64,000 bases of DNA from Bin87 sp034423595 (GCA_965207025.1 OZ242258.1:248001-312000); one strand, 5' to 3'. Shown: positions 1-8,596, counted from the first letter of the stretch. Notes: generated from the letters alone by a model not told the origin. Numbers and translations: made by a program.

Positions 1-917
1 TCGAAGTGGTCGCCGTGTTCTTCCAGGTAGATGCCGCCATCGAAAATGTGGACGGCGTTGGCGTCGGACGACACGGCAATGGCATAGCGTCCGCTGGCCG
101 TGGGGTAGATGCGGCCGGCGCGGGAGCCGAGGTCAAACTCTCCCTCGTGGACATGGCCGGATTCCAGGTCGATCACCGAGAGAGAACCGGTTTCTCCGTC
201 GCCGATGAGCAGCCGGCCGTGCAGTTCGACCGACTCTTCGTGGTCGCCATGGCCATGGTCGTCGTGGCCATGGTCGCCTTCGGGGTAGGGCAGTTCCACC
301 AGTTCCTGGGGCTCCAACCCATCCGAGGCGACAACCCTGATGGCATCCGCAGACGCGGCGTTGTCGATCAACTCTTCCACTTGCGAGGCGAGGCCGGCGC
401 CGTTGCTGACGGTAACCTTCGCTTCCGCGATGCGGACGCTATCCTGTGGGGTGCTGTTCCAAGTGTGAACGTCGCTGCCGGCGGGAACCAGGGTATGCAC
501 GGAGACGCGGTCGCCCCCAACGTTATCCACCAGGTTAGCCAGCAGGGCGTTGCCGGCGACCACGTTGATGGGTTCCGCTTCGGATTGCATCGCTGGCGCC
601 GACTGTTGTGGCGCGGATTGTTGCGGAGCGGATTGTTGCGGAGCGGACTGTTGTGGGGCCGAGGTCTGGCCGCTACTCGCCGGCGCCGGCGTGCTGGCGG
701 AGGTTGAGCCCGCGGAAGCGTTCCCGGCCGGAGCGCTTGTTGGGGCCGTACCTGCGGGGGCAGACGAATCAACCGGAGGGAGCGTCGATTCGTCGCCTCC
801 GCAGGCGGTCATAAGTAGGCCGGCCAGCAGCGCGACGACGAAGATCGTCGCCAGTACGCTACGGGCTGGCGTGAAGAAGCTTGAGATGGGAAGAAAGGCG
901 GCTGGTAGTGTGGGCAT
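1..917 (-). CDS. Zinc-binding lipoprotein: ZnuA-like lobe joined to AztD-like beta-propeller (partial)
   Basis: Reads leftward off the window edge, so only about 305 N-terminal residues are visible. A signal peptide ends in lipobox LMTAC (Cys39), followed by an Ala/Pro/Ser linker with four SAPQQ repeats. Residues about 115-205 resemble the N-terminal lobe of ZnuA/TroA metal-binding proteins (INVVAGNALLANLV, VPAGSDVHTW). A His-rich stretch (GDHGHDDHGHGDHEE) follows, as in the zinc loop of ZnuA. The sequence then turns into a propeller-like blade (LLIGDGETGSLSVIDLESG, LEEHGDHF) typical of the periplasmic zinc metallochaperone AztD. The start is ATG at 917, with GAGGT eight bases upstream. Probable role is zinc capture at the outer face of the membrane for an ABC importer. 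Whether the second ZnuA lobe follows the propeller cannot be seen. Shares an operator motif with the adjacent fur-family gene. Confidence 0.72.
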   Translation of the reverse strand, partial: MPTLPAAFLPISSFFTPARSVLATIFVVALLAGLLMTACGGDESTLPPVDSSAPAGTAPTSAPAGNASAGSTSASTPAPASSGQTSAPQQSAPQQSAPQQSAPQQSAPAMQSEAEPINVVAGNALLANLVDNVGGDRVSVHTLVPAGSDVHTWNSTPQDSVRIAEAKVTVSNGAGLASQVEELIDNAASADAIRVVASDGLEPQELVELPYPEGDHGHDDHGHGDHEESVELHGRLLIGDGETGSLSVIDLESGHVHEGEFDLGSRAGRIYPTASGRYAIAVSSDANAVHIFDGGIYLEEHGDHF

Positions 918-969
918 GGGTTTAACCTCGTGTTTGGATAAGGGAATCGCGGGGATTAGTTGGACTTAG

Positions 970-1005
970 TATCAACTTAGGGTGTTAGTTGATAGCAAGT
1001 ATCAA
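970..1005. promoter_or_regulatory. Candidate Zur operator upstream of the zinc lipoprotein
   Basis: Two overlapping inverted repeats lie 55-90 bases upstream of the lipoprotein start: TATCAACT-N9-AGTTGATA (970-994) and TTGATA-N5-TATCAA (989-1005). The second matches the motif in the promoter of the neighbouring fur-family gene (1518-1534). The shared motif beside a zinc gene suggests binding by that regulator; the binding itself is inferred. Confidence 0.55.
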
Positions 1006-1051
1006 ATTCCAGTACGGATGGTGGGATGGCAAGTGGGCGGTTGTACCGGAC

Positions 1052-1516
1052 TCAGTCAGCGCAGGCGGCGCAGCGGCCATAGACCTCGAGCCAGTGGCCA
1101 CTCATACGGAAACCGGCTCTGTCGGCAGTGGCCCGAAGTATCTCCTCAACGTCGCAATCCACCAAGTCCTCCGACACGCCACAGATGGCGCAGAGCATGT
1201 GGTGGTGGTGCTCCTGGTGGCTGAGTTGGTATCGGAGTTCGCGGTCTTCCAGCAGGACCCGACAGACCTGCTCGGTTTCCACCAACAGACGCAGGCCGCG
1301 ATAGACGGTGGCACGTCCGACGCACGGGAGGGCGGCGCACAGCTCCTCGGCCGTGAAAGGTCGTCCCTGGGCGGCGGCGGCGCTGATGACGAGGCGGCGG
1401 GGTTCGGTGTCCCGGTAGCCCTGTCGCGTCAGCTGGGCAACGATGTCATCAACCACGGCAGCGGAAACCGGGGTGGGATGGTGGTGGCCTTTGTGTTTTG
1501 CGGTGCTGGTGGTCAT
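1052..1516 (-). CDS. Fur-family metalloregulator, probably Zur
   Basis: A 154-residue protein with the Fur layout: N-terminal winged helix (GRATVYRGLRLLVE recognition helix) and C-terminal dimerisation domain. It carries a His-rich HQEHHHH metal site and two CxxC pairs (CAIC and CAAC) that form the structural zinc site in this family. Position next to a zinc-binding lipoprotein suggests Zur rather than iron-sensing Fur. An upstream ATG at 1537 exists, but it overlaps the -10 element of a strong promoter, so ATG 1516 is preferred. No clear Shine-Dalgarno is seen; the message may be nearly leaderless. The operator-like palindrome directly downstream of the -10 suggests autoregulation. Confidence 0.85.
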   Translation of the reverse strand: MTTSTAKHKGHHHPTPVSAAVVDDIVAQLTRQGYRDTEPRRLVISAAAAQGRPFTAEELCAALPCVGRATVYRGLRLLVETEQVCRVLLEDRELRYQLSHQEHHHHMLCAICGVSEDLVDCDVEEILRATADRAGFRMSGHWLEVYGRCAACAD

Positions 1517-1517
1517 A

Positions 1518-1563
1518 TTGATACTGCGTATCTGCATTTTACGGTGAGATGCCCTTTTGTCAA
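1518..1563 (-). promoter_or_regulatory. Promoter and operator of the fur-family gene
   Basis: On the minus strand TTGACA (1558-1563) and TAAAAT (1536-1541) are separated by 16 bases, a near-consensus sigma-70 promoter. Just downstream, 1518-1534 reads TTGATA-N5-TATCTG on the plus strand, matching TTGATA-N5-TATCAA at 989-1005. An operator placed over the expected transcription start fits autorepression. Confidence 0.65.
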
Positions 1564-1640
1564 CCCTGACTTCCGGCTTGACGCTGTGGCAGGCCGGCGT
1601 TTATATTCGGGAGCATCAACAGACCTCGGGAGTATTTGCC

Positions 1641-1880
1641 ATGCCGATTTATGAGTATTCGTGTCCCCGCTGCGGGTACAGGTTTGAGAAGCTGCAATCC
1701 ATGTCTGCCACCGGCGCCGACTGCCCGATCTGCGAACAGCCGGCCAAAAGGGCCATTTCGGTGTTCGCTGCGGTTAGCAAGAGCGACAGTTTCGCCAGCG
1801 ACATGTCTGATCTGGGCGGTTCGCCCATGCCGGCCCCGGTGGGACATTCGCACGGGGGATTCTGCGGCTGCGGCCACTGA
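1641..1880 (+). CDS. FmdB-family zinc-ribbon protein
   Basis: A 79-residue protein starting MPIYEYSCPRCGYRFEKLQ, the signature of FmdB-type regulatory zinc ribbons. Cysteine pairs CPRC and CPIC form the ribbon, and the Gly/His-rich tail ends HGGFCGCGH. The start is ATG at 1641, where the family signature begins, with a weak GGGAG upstream. Function in this family is poorly known; some members sit with amidase or formamidase genes, but none is adjacent here. A hairpin terminator follows directly. Confidence 0.85.
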   Translation: MPIYEYSCPRCGYRFEKLQSMSATGADCPICEQPAKRAISVFAAVSKSDSFASDMSDLGGSPMPAPVGHSHGGFCGCGH

Positions 1881-1903
1881 GTCTGCTTCAGACCCGAACC
1901 CGT

Positions 1904-1940
1904 TTGGGGGCGGTCCGCCAGAGGCGGACACCGCCCCCAA
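1904..1940 (+). terminator. Rho-independent-type hairpin after fmdB-like gene
   Basis: TTGGGGGCGGT pairs with ACCGCCCCCAA, continued by CCGCC/GGCGG with a two-base bulge and a three-base loop. TCTTTT follows the stem, consistent with termination of the small zinc-ribbon gene. Confidence 0.6.
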
Positions 1941-2565
1941 TCTTTTGGTCTGGGGCGGGCACAAGGCCGCCCCTACGATGTCAGATGGTGAGCGGTGAGT
2001 TCCTCCTATTGACTGGTGGTTTTGACTTTCGGATTTTTCGGTGTCAGGTTAGTGGTTCGGGTTGCGTGTCGGAGCACGGCCAACACTGTTTTTGCTTGCG
2101 CAGAGAGTTGGAGTCCTAAGGTTCCGTGTGCCCGCAGTTCTCCGACTCGATGAGCCGTAGCTATGCGGCACGGTGCGGTGGTGACACCCGCCGGGTTCCG
2201 GGAGCATAATCGCTGAATAAGACGATCCTAGGCCCCAGGGGAACCGATTCTGCTGTTTGGTACCGACAGGCCGTTGAGCGACCCGAACCTAATTGACACC
2301 TCGCTAGATTGAGTAGTTTGGTGAGACGCCGCTGCTAGCGGTGCGGCGACCCCGCGCGGTTCTCGAGTACCGGTTGGGGAACCTGACGTATGTAGGATAG
2401 AACGTGGGTGCGTATTGGAGCAAGGGGCGGAGTGTCATCATTGCCGGGAGATATTTACATGGATAAACGGGATGAACGGGATTTTGGTCCGGGATTGTCT
2501 GAATCAGCATTGGTGGTGTGACGGGGGGAGGGTGGATTGTCGGAAGCCTGATGTGGAGGAATGGG
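1941..2565. other. Gene-free stretch with dispersed repeats
   Basis: No supported gene in about 620 bases. A GGGCGG...CCGCCCCTACG hairpin repeat lies near 1954-1979. A block near 2455-2485 (GGATAAACGGGATGAACGGG) recurs inverted near 48635-48660. No tRNA or known RNA was recognised between them. Confidence 0.5.
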
Positions 2566-3423
2566 CTATTTTTGCATGCGCCGGCCGTGGAAGAGGTACT
2601 GCTGGGAGTAGCCGGCATAGCGGCCGAAGTAGGATTGCGCCCATTCGACCATGGCCCGGTCGGGGGGCTTCTTCTGCATGGGGAAGTACCACTCGGCGAG
2701 GGCGCGGCGGACCCATACGTCAACGGGGAAGGCCTCGAGTTTTTCCAGGGAGAAGACGGCGATACAATCCGCGATTTTGGCGCCGATGCCGTAGCAGTCC
2801 ATGAGGCGCGCCTTGGTTTCCGGGTAGGGCAGTCGTATCAGTTCGTCGAGGTCCAGTTCGCCGCTACAAACCCGCTGAGCGGCGGCTATGACATAGGGAG
2901 CGCGGAATCCGAGGCCGAGTTCACGCAGGGAACCCTCGCCGGCGGACGCCAGCAGTTCCGCGGACGGGAAGGTGCGGCGGACTTCCCCGTTCAGCTCCAG
3001 GGGTTCTCCCAGGCTGTCAGCCATGGCCTCCATGTTCTGGTGGATGCGGGGGATGTTGGAAGTGGCGGAGCAGATGAAGGCGACGGTACATTCCCAGGGT
3101 TCCTGGCGGAGGATACGCAGGCCGGGATACCTGGCGACCATGGCGGAGACGCGCCGGTCCCGGCAGATTTCAGCGTAGATGGACTCGATATCGTCGTCCA
3201 GACGGAAGTAGGCCCGGAGGAGAGCTGCGGTGTCTCTGGGGTTCGCTCGGCCGGCTGCGGAGGCTTCCCGGTATTCGAGGCCGCCGGCGACTTGCCGAAG
3301 GTGTAGCAGGCGGTCGCCGAGCACGCCTGAAAACCACTCGTTATCGAGTCTGCGCCAGCGATGGGCTTGCCCGCTCTCCAGGCTTTCGGCCAGGTTAAAG
3401 GGCTGGTCGATAACTAATCGCAT
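2566..3423 (-). CDS. 8-oxoguanine DNA glycosylase (OGG1/AlkA-like HhH-GPD)
   Basis: A 285-residue base-excision repair enzyme. The N-terminal part carries SGQAHRW, as in the OGG1 family (SGQxFRW). The helix-hairpin-helix CYGIGAKIADCIAVF holds the expected catalytic lysine (GAK), followed by FPVDVWVRR with the catalytic aspartate. It would remove oxidised guanine and nick the strand by its lyase activity. An in-frame ATG at 3513 exists, but the extra 30 residues are encoded by a dispersed intergenic repeat, so ATG 3423 at MRLVIDQPF is preferred. Lies 56 bases downstream of the DinG-like gene, possibly co-transcribed as a repair pair. Confidence 0.85.
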   Translation of the reverse strand: MRLVIDQPFNLAESLESGQAHRWRRLDNEWFSGVLGDRLLHLRQVAGGLEYREASAAGRANPRDTAALLRAYFRLDDDIESIYAEICRDRRVSAMVARYPGLRILRQEPWECTVAFICSATSNIPRIHQNMEAMADSLGEPLELNGEVRRTFPSAELLASAGEGSLRELGLGFRAPYVIAAAQRVCSGELDLDELIRLPYPETKARLMDCYGIGAKIADCIAVFSLEKLEAFPVDVWVRRALAEWYFPMQKKPPDRAMVEWAQSYFGRYAGYSQQYLFHGRRMQK

Positions 3424-3479
3424 AGAGGCTATGAGGGTTGGATTCCCGCCCACACAGGAATAGCGATCCTTCGACAAGC

Positions 3480-6377
3480 TCAGGATGAGCGGGAGTGGGG
3501 TAGGTTCAGCCATTGAGCAGTTTGCCTACCCACGCTGGACACGTTGGACGCCTGGAAGGTGCAGGGCGGCAGGGCGTCCAGAAATCGGTTGCCGTAGTTG
3601 GCGGTCTGGATTCGACGGTCCAGGATGACAACCGCGCCGCGGTCGGACTTGCTGCGGATGAGCCGGCCGAATCCCTGGCGAAAACGGAGGACGGCGCTGG
3701 GCACCTGGTAGTCGTTGAACGGGTTGTTGTAGAGGTTGCCCCGGGCCTTGACGATAGGGTCGTTGGGCACGGGGAAGGGGAGGCGGCACACCAGAAGGCC
3801 GCGCAGGATGCCGGACTCGAGATCGACACCTTCCCAAAAGCTTGCGGTGCCCAGCAACACGGCGCGGGGGTCGGATTGCAGGCGGTCGATGAGCTGACGG
3901 GGGGTGCCGTCGATGCCCTGAGCCAGCACCGCGATGCCGTCTGCACGCAGGCGGCCACGCACCCGGTAGGAGGCGTCGCGCAGGGCGCTATGGGAGGTGA
4001 ACAGAACGAGGAGATGGCCGTCGAGTTCGCGGGCCATGTTGATGATGACGTCGGCGGTACCGGCGGCGTGGTCGGCCCCGCGCCGGGGATCGGGCAGGTC
4101 GTCGGGTACCAGGAGGAGGGTATTGCGCCGGTAGTTGAAGGGGCTGTCCACCAGCAACTCGTCGCAGTCGTCGGGGAACCCCACGCGGTCCCGTAGAAAA
4201 TCGAACCGGGAGTCGGTGGCCAGGGTGGCGCTGGTCAGGACTACGGATTCCTTGGAGGCAAAGAGTTTGTCGGCGAGAATCTGGCCCACGGATAGTGGCG
4301 TGGAATGCAGGGTCTGATTGCGTCGGACCACGTCGAGCCACTGGATACGATCATCCTCGTAGCGGCCGAAGATTGACGCAAGGCGGTCGTTGATTTCGGT
4401 CAGGGCGTCAATGCCGTTGGCGATTTCGTTGACGGGAGCGTCGTCCGGGCCGGCTGCATCCGCGAACCAGCCGTCGGTTACGGCGCGCTGCAAACTGTGC
4501 AACGAGTTGATGCATTCGCGCACAAGGACCGACAAGGACTCCCACTCGATGGCCGCTGCGCTCCAGGGACGGCTCTGGCGAACGCCGGAGTCCAGCGTGA
4601 CGGGCTGGCGGTCGTTGTCAGGGCGGCCGCTATCCCCGGTTCGGGTGGCGCTGCGGTAGAGGCTATCGATGGATTCCCACAGTCGCTGCCAGGCCTGTCC
4701 CGCCTGATTGCAGGCGGCGTTGGCGTTGGCGACGGATTCGCGGGCGCGCGGGGCTTCCAGGGTTTCGCCCAGCCGGGACGCGGCCACGTTCAGGTGATTG
4801 ACGACGCGATAGATGCTTTCGAGTTCCTGCGTCAGGGTATTGGTGGAGATTTCAAAACCCAATTGCCGGCTGGCTTCTTCTTCAAGGTGATGAGCCTCGT
4901 CGATGATGAGACGCTGGTAGTCCTGCAACACCGTTCCGCCGACGGCGAGGTCGGCCAGGAGGAGGGCGTGATTGATGACCAGGATGTGGGCCGATTCGGC
5001 CTCGTTTCTGGCCTGGCGCAGGAAGCAGGGAGCGCCACTACGGAAAGCGGGGCAGCCTTCCACGGCGTCAGCGCAGATACGGGACCAGGCCGTCCAGTCC
5101 TGCATGTGAAGGTTGAGGTGAGTGCGGTCCCCGGATTCGGTCTCGTCCAGCCAAACGGCGGTCTTGCCAATAACGCGGGCTTCGTCTTCGTTAAGGGAAT
5201 CGGAATTGCCGAGGTTATTCCAGCGGTGGAGACAAACGTAGTTGGAGCGCCCCTTGAGCTGGGCGGCCCGTACCACGCCGGGTTCCAGGATACCGGCCTC
5301 TTCGAGGATCTCAATGACGGCCGGTATGTCCTTGTCCATCAACTGTTCCTGGAGGTTGATGGTGTTGGTTGAGACGACGACGCGCTGCCCCTTGGCGGCG
5401 GCGTACAGCACCGCGGGCAGTAGGTAGGCGATGCTTTTACCGATGCCGGTGCCGCCTTCGACGATGAGTTTCCGGCCCTGGTAGATGGCGCGGGTGACGG
5501 CTTTGAGCATTTCAGCCTGCTGAGGCCGGTTCTCGAAGTTGGGGAAGGACCTGGCGAAGATGCCGTCGGGGGCGAGCAAGTCCTCCACCTGTTGCTCGGT
5601 GAGGTTACGGCGGATGGCGTTGGAGGCAGGGCCTTCAGATTGATGCTCGGGGGATTGCTCAAGCAGCTTTTCCAGCTTGACCCCGGATAAGCCGGCAGGG
5701 TTCGCGGAGGTTGCCGCCGCTGAGGCGGTCAGGACGGAGTTGGAGCCGGAAGCGTGGGGGATCATACCCTCCAGCAGGTCGGCGACGGGGGCGTTGGCGG
5801 CGCGGGCGGCGCGGGCGATGAACGCGACCTTGGCGGCAGGATGGGTTGCGGCGAGTTCGAGGAGGCGATGGAATACCAGTGCGGTGGCCTCGGCATCGCC
5901 CAAAGCCCGGTGCCGGTCGTGTTCAATGCCGAGGTGCTTGGACAGTTGGGTCAGGTTGTACTCCGGGACGGTGGGGAGGAATATGGAAGCCAGATCCCAG
6001 GTGTTGTAATTCCGGTTGTGCAGGGGCAAATCGTGTGCATTCAGGAATCCCAGGTCAAAGGCAACGTTGTGGCCCACGATGGGCAAGTCGCCAATGAAGT
6101 CGGCGAATTCATTGGCCACCTGATAGAAGCGCGGGGCTCGCCTGACTTTGTCATCTTCGATACCCGTCAGGTCTCGTATGAAGTCCGGGATGCGCCGGCC
6201 GGGGTTGACGAAGGTCTGGTAACGCTCAAGCACTTCGCCGCGTCGGAACTTCACCGCGCCCAACTCGATTATGGTATCGGAGTGAGCGTTGAGTCCGGTG
6301 GTCTCAAGGTCGATGCACACGAACTCGTTCTCGAAGGGGTCGAGCCGGGTCCCGCCGAGGACGGATGACTGGGTCAT
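3480..6377 (-). CDS. dinG: DnaQ-like exonuclease fused to DinG-family helicase
   Basis: A 965-residue bifunctional protein. Residues about 15-190 form a DEDDh 3'-5' exonuclease (FVCIDLETTGLN, GHNVAFDLGFL, HRALGDAEA). Residues about 290-950 form an XPD/DinG helicase with Walker A (GGTGIGKS), DEAH box (LIIDEAHHLEE), the motif TSATLA, and motifs V/VI (GTASFWEGVDL, QGFGRLIRS). Cysteines between motifs I and II (YVCLHRW, EGCPAF, APCF) suggest an Fe-S cluster. The exonuclease-helicase arrangement is known from Bacillus-type DinG. Probable role is repair or clearing of unusual DNA structures. The last residues run into a dispersed repeat, so the C-terminus may have been altered by repeat insertion. 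Confidence 0.9.
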   Translation of the reverse strand: MTQSSVLGGTRLDPFENEFVCIDLETTGLNAHSDTIIELGAVKFRRGEVLERYQTFVNPGRRIPDFIRDLTGIEDDKVRRAPRFYQVANEFADFIGDLPIVGHNVAFDLGFLNAHDLPLHNRNYNTWDLASIFLPTVPEYNLTQLSKHLGIEHDRHRALGDAEATALVFHRLLELAATHPAAKVAFIARAARAANAPVADLLEGMIPHASGSNSVLTASAAATSANPAGLSGVKLEKLLEQSPEHQSEGPASNAIRRNLTEQQVEDLLAPDGIFARSFPNFENRPQQAEMLKAVTRAIYQGRKLIVEGGTGIGKSIAYLLPAVLYAAAKGQRVVVSTNTINLQEQLMDKDIPAVIEILEEAGILEPGVVRAAQLKGRSNYVCLHRWNNLGNSDSLNEDEARVIGKTAVWLDETESGDRTHLNLHMQDWTAWSRICADAVEGCPAFRSGAPCFLRQARNEAESAHILVINHALLLADLAVGGTVLQDYQRLIIDEAHHLEEEASRQLGFEISTNTLTQELESIYRVVNHLNVAASRLGETLEAPRARESVANANAACNQAGQAWQRLWESIDSLYRSATRTGDSGRPDNDRQPVTLDSGVRQSRPWSAAAIEWESLSVLVRECINSLHSLQRAVTDGWFADAAGPDDAPVNEIANGIDALTEINDRLASIFGRYEDDRIQWLDVVRRNQTLHSTPLSVGQILADKLFASKESVVLTSATLATDSRFDFLRDRVGFPDDCDELLVDSPFNYRRNTLLLVPDDLPDPRRGADHAAGTADVIINMARELDGHLLVLFTSHSALRDASYRVRGRLRADGIAVLAQGIDGTPRQLIDRLQSDPRAVLLGTASFWEGVDLESGILRGLLVCRLPFPVPNDPIVKARGNLYNNPFNDYQVPSAVLRFRQGFGRLIRSKSDRGAVVILDRRIQTANYGNRFLDALPPCTFQASNVSSVGRQTAQWLNLPHSRSS

Positions 6378-6394
6378 TGCTGGCCGCCTGTGGG

Positions 6395-7099
6395 TTACGC
6401 GCCGCGCAGGCGGTAAGGTCGGAGGGAACCCTGGCGCAGCCCTTCGACGGGGTGGAAGTCGCCCCGATGCAACGCGGAAAGGAATTGCGCCTCGTCGAAA
6501 ATCTCGTCGGGAAACTCGGTGACGAACTTGCCCAGGCCGTGGGTGCTGTGGGCGTCGCTGCCGCCGGTAACCGGGAGGTTGAGCCGGTGGGCGACTTCGG
6601 CGGCGAAGTTGTTTTCCTCGTCGGACGTGCCGCCGTTAGCGATCTCAATGGCATCGGTGAGTTGGAATACCCGGTGCTGCATGGCGATTTCCGGGTCGGT
6701 GGGAATCGGCTCGTTGGGATCAGGGTAGAGGTAGGGTCGGGTGCGGTGATGCCGGCCGAGGACGCCGCGGAAGGGGTGGGCGGAGATGACGTAGCCGCCA
6801 ACAGCGTGGGCCGCTTTGCTCAATTCCTCCGCGTGATTAAAGCCGCTCTGGTAGCGGTCAACCCCGAAGCAGAGGATGTGGCCCATGTCGGTATCGGCTT
6901 CCATGGCCCGGATGAGCACGACGTTGTGCTGCGCGGCGAAGGCGGCGAATTCGTGGCGATCCCAGGGGCCGGAATGCTCGGTTATGCAGAGGCCGCGCAG
7001 ACCCAACCGTTCGGCTTCAAGGATGAGGTCTTCGGGCGTCAGACTGGAGTCGGCGCTGCCCTTGGTGGTGTGGATATGAAGGTCGAAGAGGCGAGCCAT
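6395..7099 (-). CDS. PHP-domain metal-dependent phosphoesterase
   Basis: A 234-residue single-domain PHP protein. Metal ligands are visible in order: FDLHIHT, ITEHSG, the Glu in AMEAD, ISAHPFR and GGSDAHS. Free-standing PHP proteins act as phosphatases or nucleases (histidinol-phosphatase-like, YciV-like); the substrate here is not predictable. The start is ATG at 7099, directly before the conserved core; an upstream ATG at 7138 adds 13 residues without support. It lies 18 bases upstream of the DnaQ-DinG gene on the same strand, which suggests co-transcription and a nucleic-acid role. Confidence 0.85.
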   Translation of the reverse strand: MARLFDLHIHTTKGSADSSLTPEDLILEAERLGLRGLCITEHSGPWDRHEFAAFAAQHNVVLIRAMEADTDMGHILCFGVDRYQSGFNHAEELSKAAHAVGGYVISAHPFRGVLGRHHRTRPYLYPDPNEPIPTDPEIAMQHRVFQLTDAIEIANGGTSDEENNFAAEVAHRLNLPVTGGSDAHSTHGLGKFVTEFPDEIFDEAQFLSALHRGDFHPVEGLRQGSLRPYRLRGA

Positions 7100-7179
7100 A
7101 AGCGCAACCAGTGTATGCGGCGACGCCGCTGGCGTCAACGCGGGTGGTGTCGGCGTCGGCGGTTCGTTTGAAACGGGCA

Positions 7180-7207
7180 GGGGCGGGTTTCAAACCCGCC
7201 CCTACGG
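7180..7207. repeat. Palindromic intergenic repeat (GGGCGGGTTT type)
   Basis: AGGGGCGGGTTT pairs with AAACCCGCCCCT, ending in the shared tail CCCCTAC. The same design with a different inner stem occurs near 1954-1979 and 20059-20085. Confidence 0.7.
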
Positions 7208-7248
7208 AACAGCGGAGGGCAACCACGAAGGTTACCCCTGCATAGCGG

Positions 7249-8007
7249 TTAGCGGCCGGCACCCACGGGCTGGTGCGCCTTGAGGAATTCGATGACCTGG
7301 TTGATGGTCTGGGCCTTGATGTCCGGGTCTTCTTTCCAGGGGTACACGGTTGCCTGGGCGTTGGGGGCCAGTTCGGCCATGGCCATGGCGGCCTCCAGCG
7401 AGTGGGACGGCGTGTCGTCGGGCATGACCAGCAGGGGCGTTTGGCATGAGCGGGCAAAGTCCCGGGAGACGCTGTACATAAAGTCCGGCTGGATTCGGTA
7501 CAGGTTGTGCAGGTACTGCTCTATGGTCTCCATTGTTAGATCCGGTCTATTGGGCAGCAGGGCGGGCGCCCAGACATCGGTTCCGGAGTCGTACATCGCA
7601 TCCGGAGTCGCTTCGGCGTGGCCGACCGGCTGGCACAGCACGGCGGCGGCGACGCGGCCGGGAGCCTTCTTGATGAGCGTCATGGCAAAGGGACCGCCGA
7701 TACAGAAACCGATGAATCCGAATTCCTGGATCCCCAGGTGGTCCATGAGGCCGAGCTGGTCGTCGGCGAAAGCGCCCCACGGGTCTTCGACCTGCACCGG
7801 GCCGGTGGACTGGCCGCCGTTGGCGTTGCGCTGGTCCATGGTGATGACGCGGAAATGGTCTTTGAAGGCGTCCACGGCGTTGAAGACCTGATTGGGCCAA
7901 CCGGCCATGATGGAGTTCAGGCCGCCGCCCGGCGTGGCCAGGATCGGGAAACCGGAACCGACGTCCTCATAGTGGATGGTGACATCGCCACGAGTGTAAA
8001 ACGGCAT
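7249..8007 (-). CDS. Alpha/beta hydrolase with Cys at the nucleophile elbow
   Basis: A 252-residue single-domain alpha/beta-hydrolase fold. The oxyanion segment is TPGGGLNS. The nucleophile elbow reads GFCIGG, so cysteine replaces the usual serine, as in dienelactone hydrolases. The acid is probably Asp in MPDDTPSH; that His is the only nearby His candidate, as none follows in the usual place. Start MPFYTRGDV at 8007, with AAGGAGAA just upstream. A clear paralog lies at 10095-10853 on the other strand. Substrate unknown; hydrolysis of a small ester or lactone is an inference from fold. Confidence 0.8.
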   Translation of the reverse strand: MPFYTRGDVTIHYEDVGSGFPILATPGGGLNSIMAGWPNQVFNAVDAFKDHFRVITMDQRNANGGQSTGPVQVEDPWGAFADDQLGLMDHLGIQEFGFIGFCIGGPFAMTLIKKAPGRVAAAVLCQPVGHAEATPDAMYDSGTDVWAPALLPNRPDLTMETIEQYLHNLYRIQPDFMYSVSRDFARSCQTPLLVMPDDTPSHSLEAAMAMAELAPNAQATVYPWKEDPDIKAQTINQVIEFLKAHQPVGAGR

Positions 8008-8256
8008 GTTAATTCTCCTTAAATCTGCTCGAACACGGCTTTTGTCGGGATTGTAACTTGGGCAAGCGGTATGTCAAGTTGAAACTGCGGCTGGCTTATT
8101 GTCGGCGAGGGCGGGGTGGAAATCCGTCAGCGGGATCGATGTTCGACGAAAGACGGAGCAGGATATTGTTGCCCTATTCGGGTGTCGTGCTTATTATACT
8201 TGTTGCTGCGACTGAGAAACAAAACATACGGTCAGCAGGAGAATACGGAGACAGAC

Positions 8257-8490
8257 ATGGCAGTTGGAAGCACGTATAAGGTAGTTGAGCTGGTGGGATC
8301 CTCCAGCGAGAGCATACAGCAGGCCGTTGACGGCGCCATCGCGCGGGCCGCGCAGACCATCCGCAACCTGGACTGGTTCGAGGTGCGGGAAATCCGCGGG
8401 ACCATAGATGACGGCAAGGCCAATTGGTACCAGGTGAAGGTAGGCGTGGGCTTCCGAGTGGATTCCGGTGAGGACATAACCGAGGACTAG
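8257..8490 (+). CDS. Dodecin flavin-binding protein
   Basis: A 77-residue protein matching the dodecin family: TYKVVELVGSSSESIQQAV at the N-terminus, the flavin-stacking Trp in LDWFEV, and a C-terminal beta-strand WYQVKVGVGFRV. Dodecins assemble into hollow dodecamers that store or buffer flavin and, in some lineages, CoA. ATG 8257 is preceded by GGAG at six bases and fits the family length. Longer in-frame extensions upstream are not supported. Stands alone between a leftward hydrolase and repeats. Confidence 0.93.
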   Translation: MAVGSTYKVVELVGSSSESIQQAVDGAIARAAQTIRNLDWFEVREIRGTIDDGKANWYQVKVGVGFRVDSGEDITED

Positions 8491-8508
8491 GCCGGGGTTG
8501 ACGTTTGC

Positions 8509-8596
8509 CGTCATTCCCGCGGGGGCGGGAATCCAGTTGTCGCAATCTCCGGATACCGGCTTTCGCCGGTATGACGGGTCGCCAGTATGACGGGTC
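8509..8596. repeat. Two adjacent hairpin repeats
   Basis: GTCATTCCCGC...GCGGGAATCCAG is followed by a GGATACCGGC-TTTC-GCCGGTATGAC hairpin with a partial copy of its tail. Related ...CCGG(A/T)ATGAC repeats occur at 10868, 15986, 18848, 18917, 23035 and 44826. Confidence 0.75.

Noticed and set aside
600..660. Short tandem repeat GCGGATTGTTGCGGA-like
   Set aside because: It is the coding sequence of four SAPQQ repeats in the lipoprotein linker, not a separate element.
6..707. Plus-strand ORF of 233 residues opposite the zinc lipoprotein
   Set aside because: Antisense shadow; the minus strand has a signal peptide, lipobox and family motifs.
2000..2450. Possible structured RNA or tRNA in the gap after fmdB
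   Set aside because: No T-arm, acceptor pairing or known RNA motif could be matched by eye.
2518..3306. 262-residue plus-strand ORF
   Set aside because: Antisense shadow of the 8-oxoguanine glycosylase, which has all catalytic motifs.
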